From contig CM060203.1 in the NCBI GenBank assembly GCA_030562195.1, positions 9,562,208 to 9,626,207 on the forward strand: 64,000 nt of DNA, given 5' to 3'. Source of the stretch: Nipponacmea schrenckii (Eukaryota; Mollusca; Gastropoda; Lottiidae). The notes beneath the pieces are model-generated. The model saw only the letters and a list, made by a program, of their open reading frames with translations. It did no database searches and had not been told where the DNA came from. This document shows, piece after piece, positions 1 to 10,470 of the stretch; the stretch's first letter is position 1; each line of letters begins with the position of its first letter. The position numbers were made by a program, and so were the translations under genes.

Positions 1-1487
1 TTGATGAAAAACTTGAAGAAATAAGAGTTTCACAGTATCAAAAAACATCATTCTAGTTAAATAAAGCCAATAATAATAGTTGGTCTCATGTGACAATATT
101 ATTTATAAACTGTCAACAGCCATTGTAACTCTGTGCCATTGTTGACAACAGATGGGTTCATTGCTTGTCTCTGGTCAAAGGTCAGTTGTCTAAGGTCAGT
201 CAGCTTCAGGTCATGACCCTCAAAAGATATGTTTTATGCAAAATTTTATAAAATAGCTCACCATATGTAGATACTTAATTATTATCCATATTTAAATTTA
301 GGAATAAACTATTATCTACGAAATTTCCATAAACAAGCACAAAGATTAACATATTATTAATCTGTTAAAATTTAAACATATTTCATGTTTGTATATTTCC
401 ACAAGAAGGCACATTAAGTGTACAAATTGGTGTGTATCAATTGAGTCATGCCTTAAATTTAAATTTAGATATGTGCATTTATGTATGTTATGTGTATATT
501 TGCAATTATGGCGATTTTTGTATAATCAGATAAATATATAAATATATTATTAAAATATTCCTAAATAATAATTTATATTATGTATTTTAGATCTAAGCTT
601 ACTTATGTATTATGCACATTGTAGGCTACGTCAACAATGTTATCACAAATAAGCGTGACTTATTTTATCACAACGTTTTTCTCTCCAAAGCTGCAGTGAA
701 TCTTCGCTTCGCTTTTGTTTTATTATTCAAAATATTTGATAGTTTTTCACCCTACATAACGATTTTGTGACTTGTTTATTAATGATCGACAATGTTTATA
801 CTCCATGATATATCCTGTTGATATCCAACTGAGTCTTCATGTGAGAAACTATTTTAGATCTATATTTATCCCTTAATCATTACACCCAATACAATTATTT
901 ACTCATTATGATGTATATTTCTATTTATATATATAATCGTCGTGGCAAACGGCTATCGATATTTTCTGGATCTGGGTGATATTGATTATTAAATTAAAAA
1001 AGTGAAGTTGTTAGGTTTTGGTGATATAAAGATTTAATGCATTGAATCATGAATCGATGGTTTAGTTATTCTCTAAGTGAAATAGAGGATATCGATCTTT
1101 AATCACGTTCATATATTTTTGTTATTTTTCTCAAACACGTTGATATATACCGTTCAGTTTCTGGATCAGGTCGATATATATCGATAAGATTCTGGATTAG
1201 GGTGATATCTATCATTTAGATTGTAAACAACTAAAATAAAAGCAATAAATATTATTGAAGAATTTATTCATAAATTGTCTTTTATATTTTAATTTAATAT
1301 ATTCCTAAATAAGTAATATATGTAGAAACAACTCTTCAGAATGCCTTTGGTGAATTATGTATATTCTGTCCCTGTGCCTAACGTGATGGATGTTCTGGTA
1401 TTAAAATGTAAAAGTATTAATTAATGATAATATAAGTATTGCCTTTTGACATTTTATATTTGATGCATTCATTTTCTCTTCTTTCAG
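1..1487. other. Upstream region or 5' intron of gene 1
   Basis: No gene is visible. An acceptor at 1487 means at least its 3' part is intron. Around 955-1215 a loose repeat of 'TTCTGGAT(C/T)..GGTGATAT' with ATCGATAT-like words occurs three times. No clear promoter or upstream donor was found. Confidence 0.5.
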
Positions 1488-1604
1488 AAAAAATGTTAAG
1501 GAAGGGTCGGATACCAGTAACGGAGGTAAATCCACATCTACTATGTGTTTTATGTGGTGGATATTTTGTGGATGCCACAACTATTATAGAATGTTTACAT
1601 TCTT
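1488..1604 (+). CDS. Psc/Bmi1-like: Gene 1 exon with start codon, first half of RING
   Basis: The acceptor CTTTCAG ends at 1487, the ATG is at 1493 and the donor is GTAAGT at 1605. It encodes residues 1-37 plus one base, including zinc ligands C18, C21, C34 and H36. From 1526 through the donor it is almost identical to the matching exon of gene 2. Confidence 0.93.
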
Positions 1605-4600
1605 GTAAGTTCTTGTCTATGTTTTAAAACTTTTGTGAGTTAAGGCCACAGACCTACAAATTTATTAATTTAAAAAATATTATTGTGGCTTCTTGGTTTG
1701 GTTTTTTCTATTGGTGACAAGGTGCAATATAAATTTGTATTATATCTGTCAAATTCCATGTTTGGTTGTAATGGTCGCCAAGTGTTAGTAAAAATTAGGA
1801 CTGTAAATTAGATGTGATACATGAAACGTGATGGTTTTGCTGTATTTCAGACTGCCGGACATGTATTGTAAGATATCTTGAAACCAGCAAGATGTGTCCC
1901 CTCTGTGATGTTCTTGTCCATAAAACAAAACCATTGGAAAATCTTAGGTAATGTTTTATAATTTTTTTTACTTTTTAAACAATAATTGTCACTTGGGTAA
2001 TTTTAATACTAAACTATATAAACAGTTTTTAATTTGAATTATTCTGACAGTCCAACGACTGCTGTTCATTATTTATGTAATTTATGTTATGAAAATTATT
2101 TATATCAATTGAAGAATATATTACCCCGTTTACACTACAAAATTTATCCTTTCTCGGAACGGTATGGATGGATTTTGTGTAATATAAATGGTCGAGCGTT
2201 CTCAGAACTGTTCCAGAGAGAAAGGGATTAACGCGCGTGCGTATTGACGAGAGGAATTTGACCGTATTACCGGGTCTATATTTACCCAAATGATGAGATG
2301 AAGTCCTTAAGAACAGTTCTATATTGCAGAGCTTGGAAAGTCTAATGGCTTCTATTAATGATAGTAATTTATAGTTATTGCACTGATGATATTACTTTTT
2401 TATTACATTTTTCATTTGATTGAGTCAGTTTCTGGTTTACCATATGACAAAATCTCCATCATCGCACGGTATGTCGCGTTTAACCTCTGGACAGAAAACT
2501 AAAACATCAAACCAGATTTAATTAAATTTTTTATTTTGTGGTTTACAGAGCTGATAAAACCCTACAAGATTTGGTTTATAAACTTGTGCCTGGTTTATTT
2601 GAGTCCGAGATGGCCAATAGAAGAAAGTTTTATGGTGAGCATCCTGAAGAATGTGAAGACGCTACACTTGAAGACCGTGGTGAAGCGTGTATGGAAAAAT
2701 CAGAGGAGGTTGAAGAAGAAAAAATCAGTTTGGTTCTGGAACTTAGTGCTAAGTAAGACTAATTTTATTCATAGGTTTTGTCCTTGAAAGCATAGAGTTG
2801 TGAACTTTGATACCTTTCGGTTGCATTCAATATGTAGACTTCGAAATATCTTTCAAAAATGTAATTTTCTTAACTAATAAGTATATCTAGGGAAACTGTA
2901 AAATAGTTTTATTTCTTATTTCAGTGGGCATCCTCCTGAGTCCCCGAAAGCGAAGGTAAATATTTATTTCTTTTTTCAACACTGTTTAATTTGATACTTC
3001 TTTTAATACTGACAAAATTATCACTATGTTAATATTGAAAGATTATTTGCAACGTAAGGGAAAGTGAATGAAATAATTTTTTGTATCACTTTTCGTTTAT
3101 CTGCACTGTGTCGCCCCATATTTAATTTTTTTTAGCATTCTACCAATAATATTACTGACGTACTGATCTTGTTGCAGACAACGTTCCTTCAAAATGATTT
3201 TAAATTTGAGATAATTTGTAGCCTTTAAAAAAATCAAATCTGATTAATAAACATATCTTGGTGTTTCATTTTGTGCTTTTTCTCTATTTGAATCTATTTT
3301 CTCGATTTTCCATCCACGGTCTGACATTCTGCCATGCACACCCTGGGTCATTTGGTACTGGTATTCAAACAATCAATGTTCTTTCTGTAATACATCATGA
3401 TTACTTGAACACTTTCAGAACACAAATAAAAAGATAAATATTGATGACAATTGAAGTGACCTTCAGAAAAACACGGCACATTCAGATCTGTATTTTTTCT
3501 GATTAAAAAAACCCAACACATTCTGTATCATTAAACTTCATTCTAATGATGCCAATAACCCAGTAATAAATGAATGTATTTTGTAATTTTTTGTTACAGA
3601 TAAACGATAAAAGATATTTATTATGTCCAAGTGGTGTAACTGTTGGTCACCTTAAAAAATTCATTACTGTCAAGTTTTCAGTGCCTTCAAAATTCCAGGT
3701 ACGTAAACAACAGTGCGTGATACTGACTTCATTCATCTTTAAACTCCTTTATTTGGACTCCTCCACATATTTAGAAATGTACTACAAATATCAATTTGAG
3801 TTTATCACGTTGTGTTAGATGGTGATGAGAACATAGTCTCATAAAAGCACTGGCCTAGGTCACAAAGTAAAGATCTATGATAAAACAAGGTGCAAGTTAA
3901 AGGTTAGGTTAATTCGATGCGTTAGTTATGGAAGTCTTTGAAATATTATCTGTGATAGAATTATTTCTATTAATTGAAACGTAAAGTAGAGAATTGCTCA
4001 AAACGTAAAGGAAACACTCGGATTAATTCGTATACCATTAATCATCTCTCAAGTGAAATGAAGTGTTGCGTAATCTATGGGCATTATCATCAATAATTTA
4101 ATTTTCCTTTTAATGTTTATTTTAAAGAACGCTTCTGTCCTATACTACATTATTTGACCTTATTATTATATCTTCTGTTTTTCAGATTCAGTTTTATCAT
4201 AGTCGTGTAGAATTATCAAATAATTTATCACTACATGATATCGCTAATCTCTATACTTGGAGACGGGTAAGTTATTATACTGTTTGATTTCATTCTATGT
4301 TTACCTTGCATGATGCATTTTGAATATGAGATATCTGAATCCCTATTATGTCCAAAACATATAGAACAGATGAATATTATCATGTCTAAACCTGTTGTAC
4401 TGGCCAGTGTTGTCATAATATTTTGTTGACCATCAGCCAGCTGATACCGTGCAGTTTATCACAAGCCTGCATCCCCTATCCCTTGATAGTTGTTTGTGAA
4501 GGATTCTATGAACAGTTCTATACTCTGGAAATTCGAAAAAACGAACTTCATTACTTCATAACTTAGAAAATTACATTATTTTGTCTAGTTGTTGATTCAT

Positions 4601-7600
4601 AAAATAATACAGAAAACGGATTTCCTGAGTGAAAAGTAGCCTACATATCATTAGTTAAAATGTCAAAATGACCTGCTTATTTTGATCTTGAACAAGGATA
4701 TTAAATGAGTAATATGTTCAGTGTTTCATTTCATGTAATCATCTTTCCACAACACTTTTATTATTTTCTCTTTTCAGACGGAACCGTTACGATTGTTTTA
4801 TATGATCTGTCAGACTCCTCCCAAAACTGCTGACGTCATTACCACACCGGAAGGTCGCAGACGTCGTATAAGTGAATGTAAGGCGAGGCAGGAAAGGAAA
4901 CTAGCCAATCTATTAGACTTTACAGCGTCAGAATCGCCAATTAAAATAGGCTCTGCTCGGTCTCCTAAATACTTTGATGACAGTGATACCGACAATGCAA
5001 TTACCGACAAGTGCACTATTATTCGTGACGTCAATGAAAATTGTGTAAAACGCAATAATTCTGACAGTGACTCGTCTGTGGATGAGCGACCACGAATGAG
5101 ATGGAAAGATTCACCTCGTTCAAAGAAATCGGCCATATTTATAAAACCGCGAACTCCAATGAATGGTAAACATAAACTGTCACGCTTTAGTGATCATTTT
5201 GTGAAGCCTAAACTCTCTAAATTAGATATTTATTCAAAATCATCAAGAAAGAGCAAACATAACGATTCACAGTTATTAAATGACACAAAGATTGTGGACT
5301 CCATGAAGCTACTTAAAATAGATAAAACTAGCACTAATGTGTTGAATAGTGTAAAGAATGAACAAAAGGGTGATATTTTTAATTTTAGTGATGACACTGG
5401 GGTGCGATCAAAGGTTGTTTCTTTACCGAAACGTCAAAAGGAGAGGAAGAACTATACACTTATTCGACCTGGGAATAACATTAAGACTAATGACGTCAAA
5501 CCGGAATCGAGCGATCCACACGACGTCAAAGTTGATTTCAACATGCATATGCCTAACAATAGACTCAATGACGTGATTATAAATTCAGTTCTTTCTAAAA
5601 CCAAATGTGATCCCGAGAAGACTTTGATTGTAAAACAAGAAAAATCTTCTCATCTCGATAAACTAACCAACAACTGTGATTTATTGAAAACCAAGAATTC
5701 GAGCTCCCCAGATTTGAACATACCACATGAAGCCTTAAAAAACAATCGAATAAACAATCAGTGTATAGGTGCAAGCGTTAATTCATCATCTACATCAGAT
5801 AATACCAATTCTGCCAAGAAATTTAAAATCTGGAAACCACATTTAACAGACGAGGAATTGGAGATTGAGAAAAAATTTAGCAGTACCCTTGTTGACAGAC
5901 CAAAGACTACTTTCAGTAACACCCAGCAAACATCACCGGGCAAAGCTGTCAGTTTGACACAGATTCCCAACAAAACAAAGCCACAAAACACAATTATATC
6001 AGAAAAACCTCCAGTTAATATGCATTTATCGAATGATACGCTCATAGTAAAAAATAATCGTGCTCCCGTTGCTAACTCTACTGCTTCCAATTTACAGCAA
6101 AATCAGATAGCGGCAGTCAGTCCTAGTAAGTCATCAGCTTCAACCGAACTACAAACCAAACCAAAAACCTCGTCAAATAGGGGTCGAAAGAAAGCTGCAC
6201 CTAAAGCCGAAAAGACGAATCCAAAAGACAGTCTAAGTGCAAAGCAAAAATACGCTTCTACAAAACAAAAATCAAAGCAAAGTGATATAACTTCACGACT
6301 ACCCAAACAAATTAGTGGAGATACAGACAATTCAAAATCTCAACCACAGAACAATGAGCAGTCCAGGCAGACCAACATTACAAAGAAGATTGTCAACAAA
6401 TCAGTAAAATCAACTAAAGAACTGCCAACTTTACAAACCACGGCCACAACTCATTTACAGCCAACGTTAACCAACAATATTACTTTATCAAGAGGCATTT
6501 CTGATATTCCACTAGACCATAAGACGCCAGTCTCCCATTTAAATCCGTTGGCGAAACCTAATTATCAAACAAGATTAGATGACGAAGACGCTGTAATGGG
6601 TCTCCTTGAGTTATCGAAAGGTTCTAAACTTGCTGAATCCGTCACAACTTCTGAGAAACAACAAGAGAAGAGTTGGCTGAATCCTAAAAGAAGCATGCTG
6701 ATCCAAAACAAAGCCTCATCAGAGACCAAACCTGTTGAAAAGAAATTAGATTTTAAAAACTGGGAGTATCTGAAACAAAAATGCTCCAAAATTAAAACAA
6801 AATCTTTGTCCACATGCAACACCAAAGACGTTCCTGACGATCCTAAGAAGTTGGAAAGCACGGGAAAGATTTCAAATGAAAAGTCTATCGCGAGTGTAAA
6901 ATCCACTAAAATAGTAAGTTTTGAAACCTCTGATATTGTTCTGGCAAAACTAAATGAAGGAAAATCGGAACTTGGACGAAACAATGTAATCGACCAAAAC
7001 AATGCTACTGAGAGACGTAGTTCTCATTCTGATGGCGAAGCCACTAAGGATAGTGAGAAAGTTGATAATAAGCGAAATGAAAATAATCTTATTGGTGAAA
7101 GTGTTATCTTAAAAGAAGACCAGGCGCTCGAAAAAAATAATAGTGACAAAATAAAAATGCTTAACCAAAATATTGTTGAGTCTGAAGATGTTGGCAAACT
7201 TGACGTCAATTCTGTCGATGACTGTGGCGTATCAGCTGCTGAGATCAATAAAGAGGATATCATCTCTGATAACTGTGACGCTGCTGTGAAGAAAGCAAAG
7301 ATGACTGATGTCGAGATATCACGAAGCGACATCGGTAACATTGCAACTGTTGAAAATGCCAACTCGAAATCATCAGAAAATATAGCAGCTGTTAGTCATG
7401 ACAGTGACATGGCTTTGGTTGAACCAACTGAAGATATTAAATTAGATGTCAAGAACGCAAAAGCAGATCAAGAAATCGACAAAAAAAATACAGATGATAA
7501 AGCAATAGATTCAATTCAGAGCAAAACCATGGAATATCGTAGTAAAATCGGTCACTCGAAAGGAATTAGCTTGAAAAGTCGAGCATGTGAGAAAAAATGT

Positions 7601-8545
7601 CAACCGGTGGTCGAAAACAAAAAGAAGTATACTGAAAATAAGAACAATGAGGTAAGAGACCAGAACGTTGACAAATTGGTGACAAATGAAACTTGTATTA
7701 ACAATTCCATTAGCAATTTTAACGGAAAAGTGGTGGAAACTAAAAACATTGATATGAAAGTTACAGACTCTAAGAAATTTGTAAATGACGAAAGGAAATA
7801 TGATGATGCCGACAAGATTGAAAGTATTGCGACCGCTTGTCCAATTGACCGCGAACTACAAATATGTATATCCACGGAACAAAACATGCCTCACAATATT
7901 GCCCCCGTTCCTTCGATTGTGAATAACATTGCGAAACGAAATGGTGATATTGACAATTTCAGTGTTCGTACAAAAAAACAAAAAGCCATTGACGTTATTG
8001 TGAAACAAATTAATGAACGAAACGACTCTAAAATGAAAAGCAGTGGAAGTGTTAGTTCCCTCAGTCCAAACAGTGGCAGTATCTCTTCTTTAAGCCCAAC
8101 TAGCCCCACCAGTCCGTTAAGCCCAGTGTTTCGAAATGAAAAACGAGGTGAAATCGTCATGAGAACGAAAAAGGACGAAGTTAGAAAAATTATGAATTCC
8201 TATAAGAATTCAGAAAAATCTGTTGAATCCCCTGTGGTTTTGAGTACACCAAACCGTGTATCAACCCAAAATCAAAATGACAAGAAAAGGCAAGCTGAAA
8301 AAAGCGAAATAAATATTCCGAAAAAGCGGAAATTAGACAGTTCTTTTATTAATGAAATTGTGAATTCCGAGCCTAAAGAAGGACAAATCAAATTCAGCTT
8401 AAGTTCTGAAAGTAATACTTCGAACGTTCAAAATAACAATCTAAAAACTCACAACTCAGTCACCGACACTTCCTATCATGATGAACACACTTCAAAGGTT
8501 ACTTCCAACAGCCAAGACAAAGTTGGAAATGGTGCTTTAAAATAA
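1493..8545 (+). CDS. Psc/Bmi1-like: Gene 1: long-tailed Polycomb-group RING finger protein (PCGF2/4, Psc/Bmi1 family), 7 coding exons, 1463 aa
   Basis: Exons 1493-1604, 1851-1947, 2549-2752, 2925-2955, 3600-3698, 4186-4266 and 4778-8545 join in phase across GT-AG introns to 1463 codons. Residues 18-56 form a C3HC4 RING (C18, C21, C34, H36, C39, C42, C53, C56), the same numbering as human BMI1. Residues ~149-225 form a RAWUL domain. The remaining ~1240 residues are low-complexity, rich in Ser, Asn, Lys and Asp, with no recognised fold; they include an Arg-rich stretch near 233, a Ser-Pro cluster (~8040-8130) and an SV40-like nuclear signal PKKRKL at 1389. Family knowledge: the RING pairs with RING1 to build the PRC1 H2A ubiquitin ligase and RAWUL binds PHC/RYBP-type partners. 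The size resembles fly Psc and Su(z)2 rather than vertebrate BMI1. The start ATG lies five bases after an acceptor, so a non-coding 5' exon is expected upstream. Family call sure; 1:1 orthology not. Confidence 0.94.
1851..1947 (+). CDS. Psc/Bmi1-like: Gene 1 exon 2, second half of RING
   Basis: The 97-base exon has acceptor TTTCAG and donor GTAATG. It encodes residues 38-69 with zinc ligands C39, C42, C53 and C56. Length and phase match exon 2 of genes 2 and 3. Confidence 0.94.
2549..2752 (+). CDS. Psc/Bmi1-like: Gene 1 exon 3, RING-RAWUL linker (fused exon)
   Basis: The 204-base exon begins with the family signature [16 protein letters not shown] and ends in an acidic helix ([10 protein letters not shown]). 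Genes 2 and 3 split the same stretch over three exons, so two introns are absent here. Confidence 0.92.
2925..2955 (+). CDS. Psc/Bmi1-like: Gene 1 exon 4, 31-base micro-exon
   Basis: Acceptor TTTCAG and donor GTAAAT bound 31 bases encoding residues 138-148 ([11 protein letters not shown]). Phases 2 and 0 fit both neighbours. It is the counterpart of the 49-base exon in gene 3. Confidence 0.85.
3600..3698 (+). CDS. Psc/Bmi1-like: Gene 1 exon 5, RAWUL first half
   Basis: The 99-base phase-0 exon encodes residues 149-181, including [18 protein letters not shown], which is the start of the RAWUL fold. The length is identical to that of the gene 3 exon. Confidence 0.93.
4186..4266 (+). CDS. Psc/Bmi1-like: Gene 1 exon 6, RAWUL second half
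   Basis: The 81-base phase-0 exon encodes residues 182-208, ending in the family motif [10 protein letters not shown]. Length and phase are the same in all three paralogs. Confidence 0.93.
4778..8545 (+). CDS. Psc/Bmi1-like: Gene 1 last exon, end of RAWUL plus ~1240-residue disordered tail
   Basis: A single 3768-base open exon follows acceptor TTTTCAG. It opens with [10 protein letters not shown], completing RAWUL, then runs without interruption to TAA at 8543. The tail has no globular domain I can recognise. It carries several psi-K-x-E type sites (for example VKQE, VKPE), a W-K-P-H-L motif at 5831-5845 also seen in gene 3, SP dipeptides and a PKKRKL nuclear signal near the end. Confidence 0.94.
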   Translation, partial: TEPLRLFYMICQTPPKTADVITTPEGRRRRISECKARQERKLANLLDFTASESPIKIGSARSPKYFDDSDTDNAITDKCTIIRDVNENCVKRNNSDSDSSVDERPRMRWKDSPRSKKSAIFIKPRTPMNGKHKLSRFSDHFVKPKLSKLDIYSKSSRKSKHNDSQLLNDTKIVDSMKLLKIDKTSTNVLNSVKNEQKGDIFNFSDDTGVRSKVVSLPKRQKERKNYTLIRPGNNIKTNDVKPESSDPHDVKVDFNMHMPNNRLNDVIINSVLSKTKCDPEKTLIVKQEKSSHLDKLTNNCDLLKTKNSSSPDLNIPHEALKNNRINNQCIGASVNSSSTSDNTNSAKKFKIWKPHLTDEELEIEKKFSSTLVDRPKTTFSNTQQTSPGKAVSLTQIPNKTKPQNTIISEKPPVNMHLSNDTLIVKNNRAPVANSTASNLQQNQIAAVSPSKSSASTELQTKPKTSSNRGRKKAAPKAEKTNPKDSLSAKQKYASTKQKSKQSDITSRLPKQISGDTDNSKSQPQNNEQSRQTNITKKIVNKSVKSTKELPTLQTTATTHLQPTLTNNITLSRGISDIPLDHKTPVSHLNPLAKPNYQTRLDDEDAVMGLLELSKGSKLAESVTTSEKQQEKSWLNPKRSMLIQNKASSETKPVEKKLDFKNWEYLKQKCSKIKTKSLSTCNTKDVPDDPKKLESTGKISNEKSIASVKSTKIVSFETSDIVLAKLNEGKSELGRNNVIDQNNATERRSSHSDGEATKDSEKVDNKRNENNLIGESVILKEDQALEKNNSDKIKMLNQNIVESEDVGKLDVNSVDDCGVSAAEINKEDIISDNCDAAVKKAKMTDVEISRSDIGNIATVENANSKSSENIAAVSHDSDMALVEPTEDIKLDVKNAKADQEIDKKNTDDKAIDSIQSKTMEYRSKIGHSKGISLKSRACEKKCQPVVENKKKYTENKNNEVRDQNVDKLVTNETCINNSISNFNGKVVETKNIDMKVTDSKKFVNDERKYDDADKIESIATACPIDRELQICISTEQNMPHNIAPVPSIVNNIAKRNGDIDNFSVRTKKQKAIDVIVKQINERNDSKMKSSGSVSSLSPNSGSISSLSPTSPTSPLSPVFRNEKRGEIVMRTKKDEVRKIMNSYKNSEKSVESPVVLSTPNRVSTQNQNDKKRQAEKSEINIPKKRKLDSSFINEIVNSEPKEGQIKFSLSSESNTSNVQNNNLKTHNSVTDTSYHDEHTSKVTSNSQDKVGNGALK

Positions 8546-8832
8546 AAGGGCCCCGTTACATTAACAGATCAAAAATTCGATGGAGAGTCCCTCATTAAGC
8601 CGATTAAGCCAAGGGATAAATTCCTTTTTATTTTGTTTATACTAAGCGAATTTAATTTTAGCTACCAGTAACAAATTTTTTAAAGAAAAATTAGTTTCGA
8701 GTGGCCTTGCCTTAAATAACTGAAATTGATCAGATGGTTTTGAAAGTTGTTAAATTTATAATCTAGAAGACTGAATCCCTTCAAACGTTACTGTTATAGA
8801 GGAAGTTGTTAAGGAAATCGTGTTATATAATA

Positions 8833-8838
8833 AATAAA
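8833..8838 (+). other. Probable poly(A) signal of gene 1
   Basis: AATAAA lies 288 bases after the stop. A T/G-rich stretch (TGTTATGTTTGTTTGTTTTT) begins about 30 bases further on, as expected downstream of a cleavage site. A second AATAAA near 8907 is an alternative. Confidence 0.55.
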
Positions 8839-8989
8839 AGTTATTTGCTTGTTTTTAAAAAACTCGTCCCTTGTTATGTTTGTTTGTTTTTAGCTTTTTG
8901 TCAACAAAATAAACAAATATTGTTAAAAGAAGTTTGTTTTGTCTGTCCGCCTCAAAGATGAGTTGACTTTCTCTGTACAGTTTAAACTT

Positions 8990-10470
8990 TATACATGGAA
9001 ATGAGTTCGTGGTTTTAGCCTGCACTATAAAGTACTATAAAGAACGCAACTATATATAGTACGCACCTACATAGTACGTAACAATGTGCAGTGTACTTGT
9101 GGTACGCACCAGTATATAGAACGCACCTATGTGACCTGTATTAATAATAGTAAGTACTTGTATACAGTATACATAAACACACATAGTACACGTCAGTATA
9201 AAATTAGTAGAACAAGTATATAGTACTTAGTCGTAAATCGTAAATACCAGTATATTGAACATACCAGTATATAGTACGCACTATTAAATAGTACAGACCA
9301 GTATATAATGCGCGCAAGTATATAGTACCGCTAGTAAATAGTACATACCGGTATATAGTGCGCAACAGTATATAGTACGCACTTGTATAGGCCTATTTTA
9401 TGCATCAATGAAGAGTACGCACCTGTGAATAGTACACATTAGCCGCGTTTAGACAGCCATAAAAACTGGCCCACTTGAAGTGAACCGTACTCGGTCCGGA
9501 CTCGGCCCGGTTGGCCTGTACCGTTTACACAGCACTGTTTTCACTGGGCCAAAATGAAAAGTAGTCCTGCACTCTGGTCAGAGGAGGCGAAAAAAACATA
9601 CAAAAACAAAAACATACAAAATGGCGCCCGTTATAAACAAAGGTATAATTTTGAAGTTTGTGTTGAATTTGTCACGTTTAAAGCGCAAAGGAACTTAATG
9701 TCCAATTTTGTTTTTGAGACACACAGCAATGAAAGTGCATGTTTGCGTGCACATCGGCGACGAAAACTTTTGCAAACAATGTTGTTTATTACGATATTAC
9801 ATATATCTGTCTTGCGAGAAAGATAGGTACTATTACTGTAGGCTAGTACATGTACTACTTTTTATATACTGAAATTAGATAGGCACACATTTTAACAGTA
9901 ATTCGTTTCTTTTTTGTCAAAGTTTAGGCTGGCCTACCTAGTTTGTTGTTCCCGCGAATAAAGTAACAGGGTCAAGGTCATTATTGCACATGCGCACAAG
10001 CCCTCGGCTAAGTGGGCCAAGTTGGCCCGGCCCAGTGACGCGTTTACACAGCACTAATATTTTGCCGTGCCGTACTCGGTCCGGACCGAATCTACCTCAT
10101 TTGGCGGGACTCGGCCCACTTGAAACTAGCACGGTGCTGAGCCCTCTCAACCCGTTTACACAGCCACTTTTTGTGCCGACCGTACTCGGTCCGGACCGAG
10201 TCCGGACCAGGCCCGGATAAATTGTGGCTGTCTAAACGCGGCTATAGTATATAGTAGGCATTGGTATATTGTAAACACTAGTATATAGTACGTGCCTATA
10301 TTTCACACACTAGTATTAGTACGCACTAGTGTATCCTACGAACTGGCATATATATTATAGTTTACACCAATATTGTGCACACTTGTACATAGACACCAGT
10401 GCACCAGTATACAGCAAGGACGTGGATATAGCACATGCCTATATATGGTACAATATAGTATGCATTATCT
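8990..10470. repeat. Degenerate ~20-bp minisatellite based on AGTATATAGTACGCACC
   Basis: Short units of the type AGTATATAGTACGCACC recur from ~9030 to 9440 and again from ~10244 to ~10470. The array is split by an 801-bp inverted-repeat element (9442-10242). Units are diverged in spacing and sequence. Confidence 0.75.
9442..10242. mobile_element. MITE-like non-autonomous DNA element with 18-bp perfect TIRs and TA target duplication
   Basis: The left end GCCGCGTTTAGACAGCCA is matched perfectly by the reverse complement of the right end. TA flanks both ends (9440-9441 and 10243-10244), consistent with a Tc1/mariner-type target. Subterminal copies of CGTTTACACAGC (~9532, ~10041, ~10153) and of TACTCGGTCCGGAC recur inside. 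It is much richer in G+C than its surroundings. No transposase is visible; short open frames inside are not credible genes. Confidence 0.82.

Noticed and set aside
2034..2289. Overlapping 65- and 86-codon frames in gene 1 intron 2
   Set aside because: Low-complexity with no domain, located within a well-supported intron.
4810..8160. Antisense frames of 75-145 codons within gene 1
   Set aside because: They are shadows of the long coding exon and have no family signature; the sense frame is supported by splicing and conserved RAWUL sequence.
9554..10220. Two frames of 78-90 codons
   Set aside because: They lie inside the inverted-repeat element and read through its repeated subterminal words; no transposase motif.
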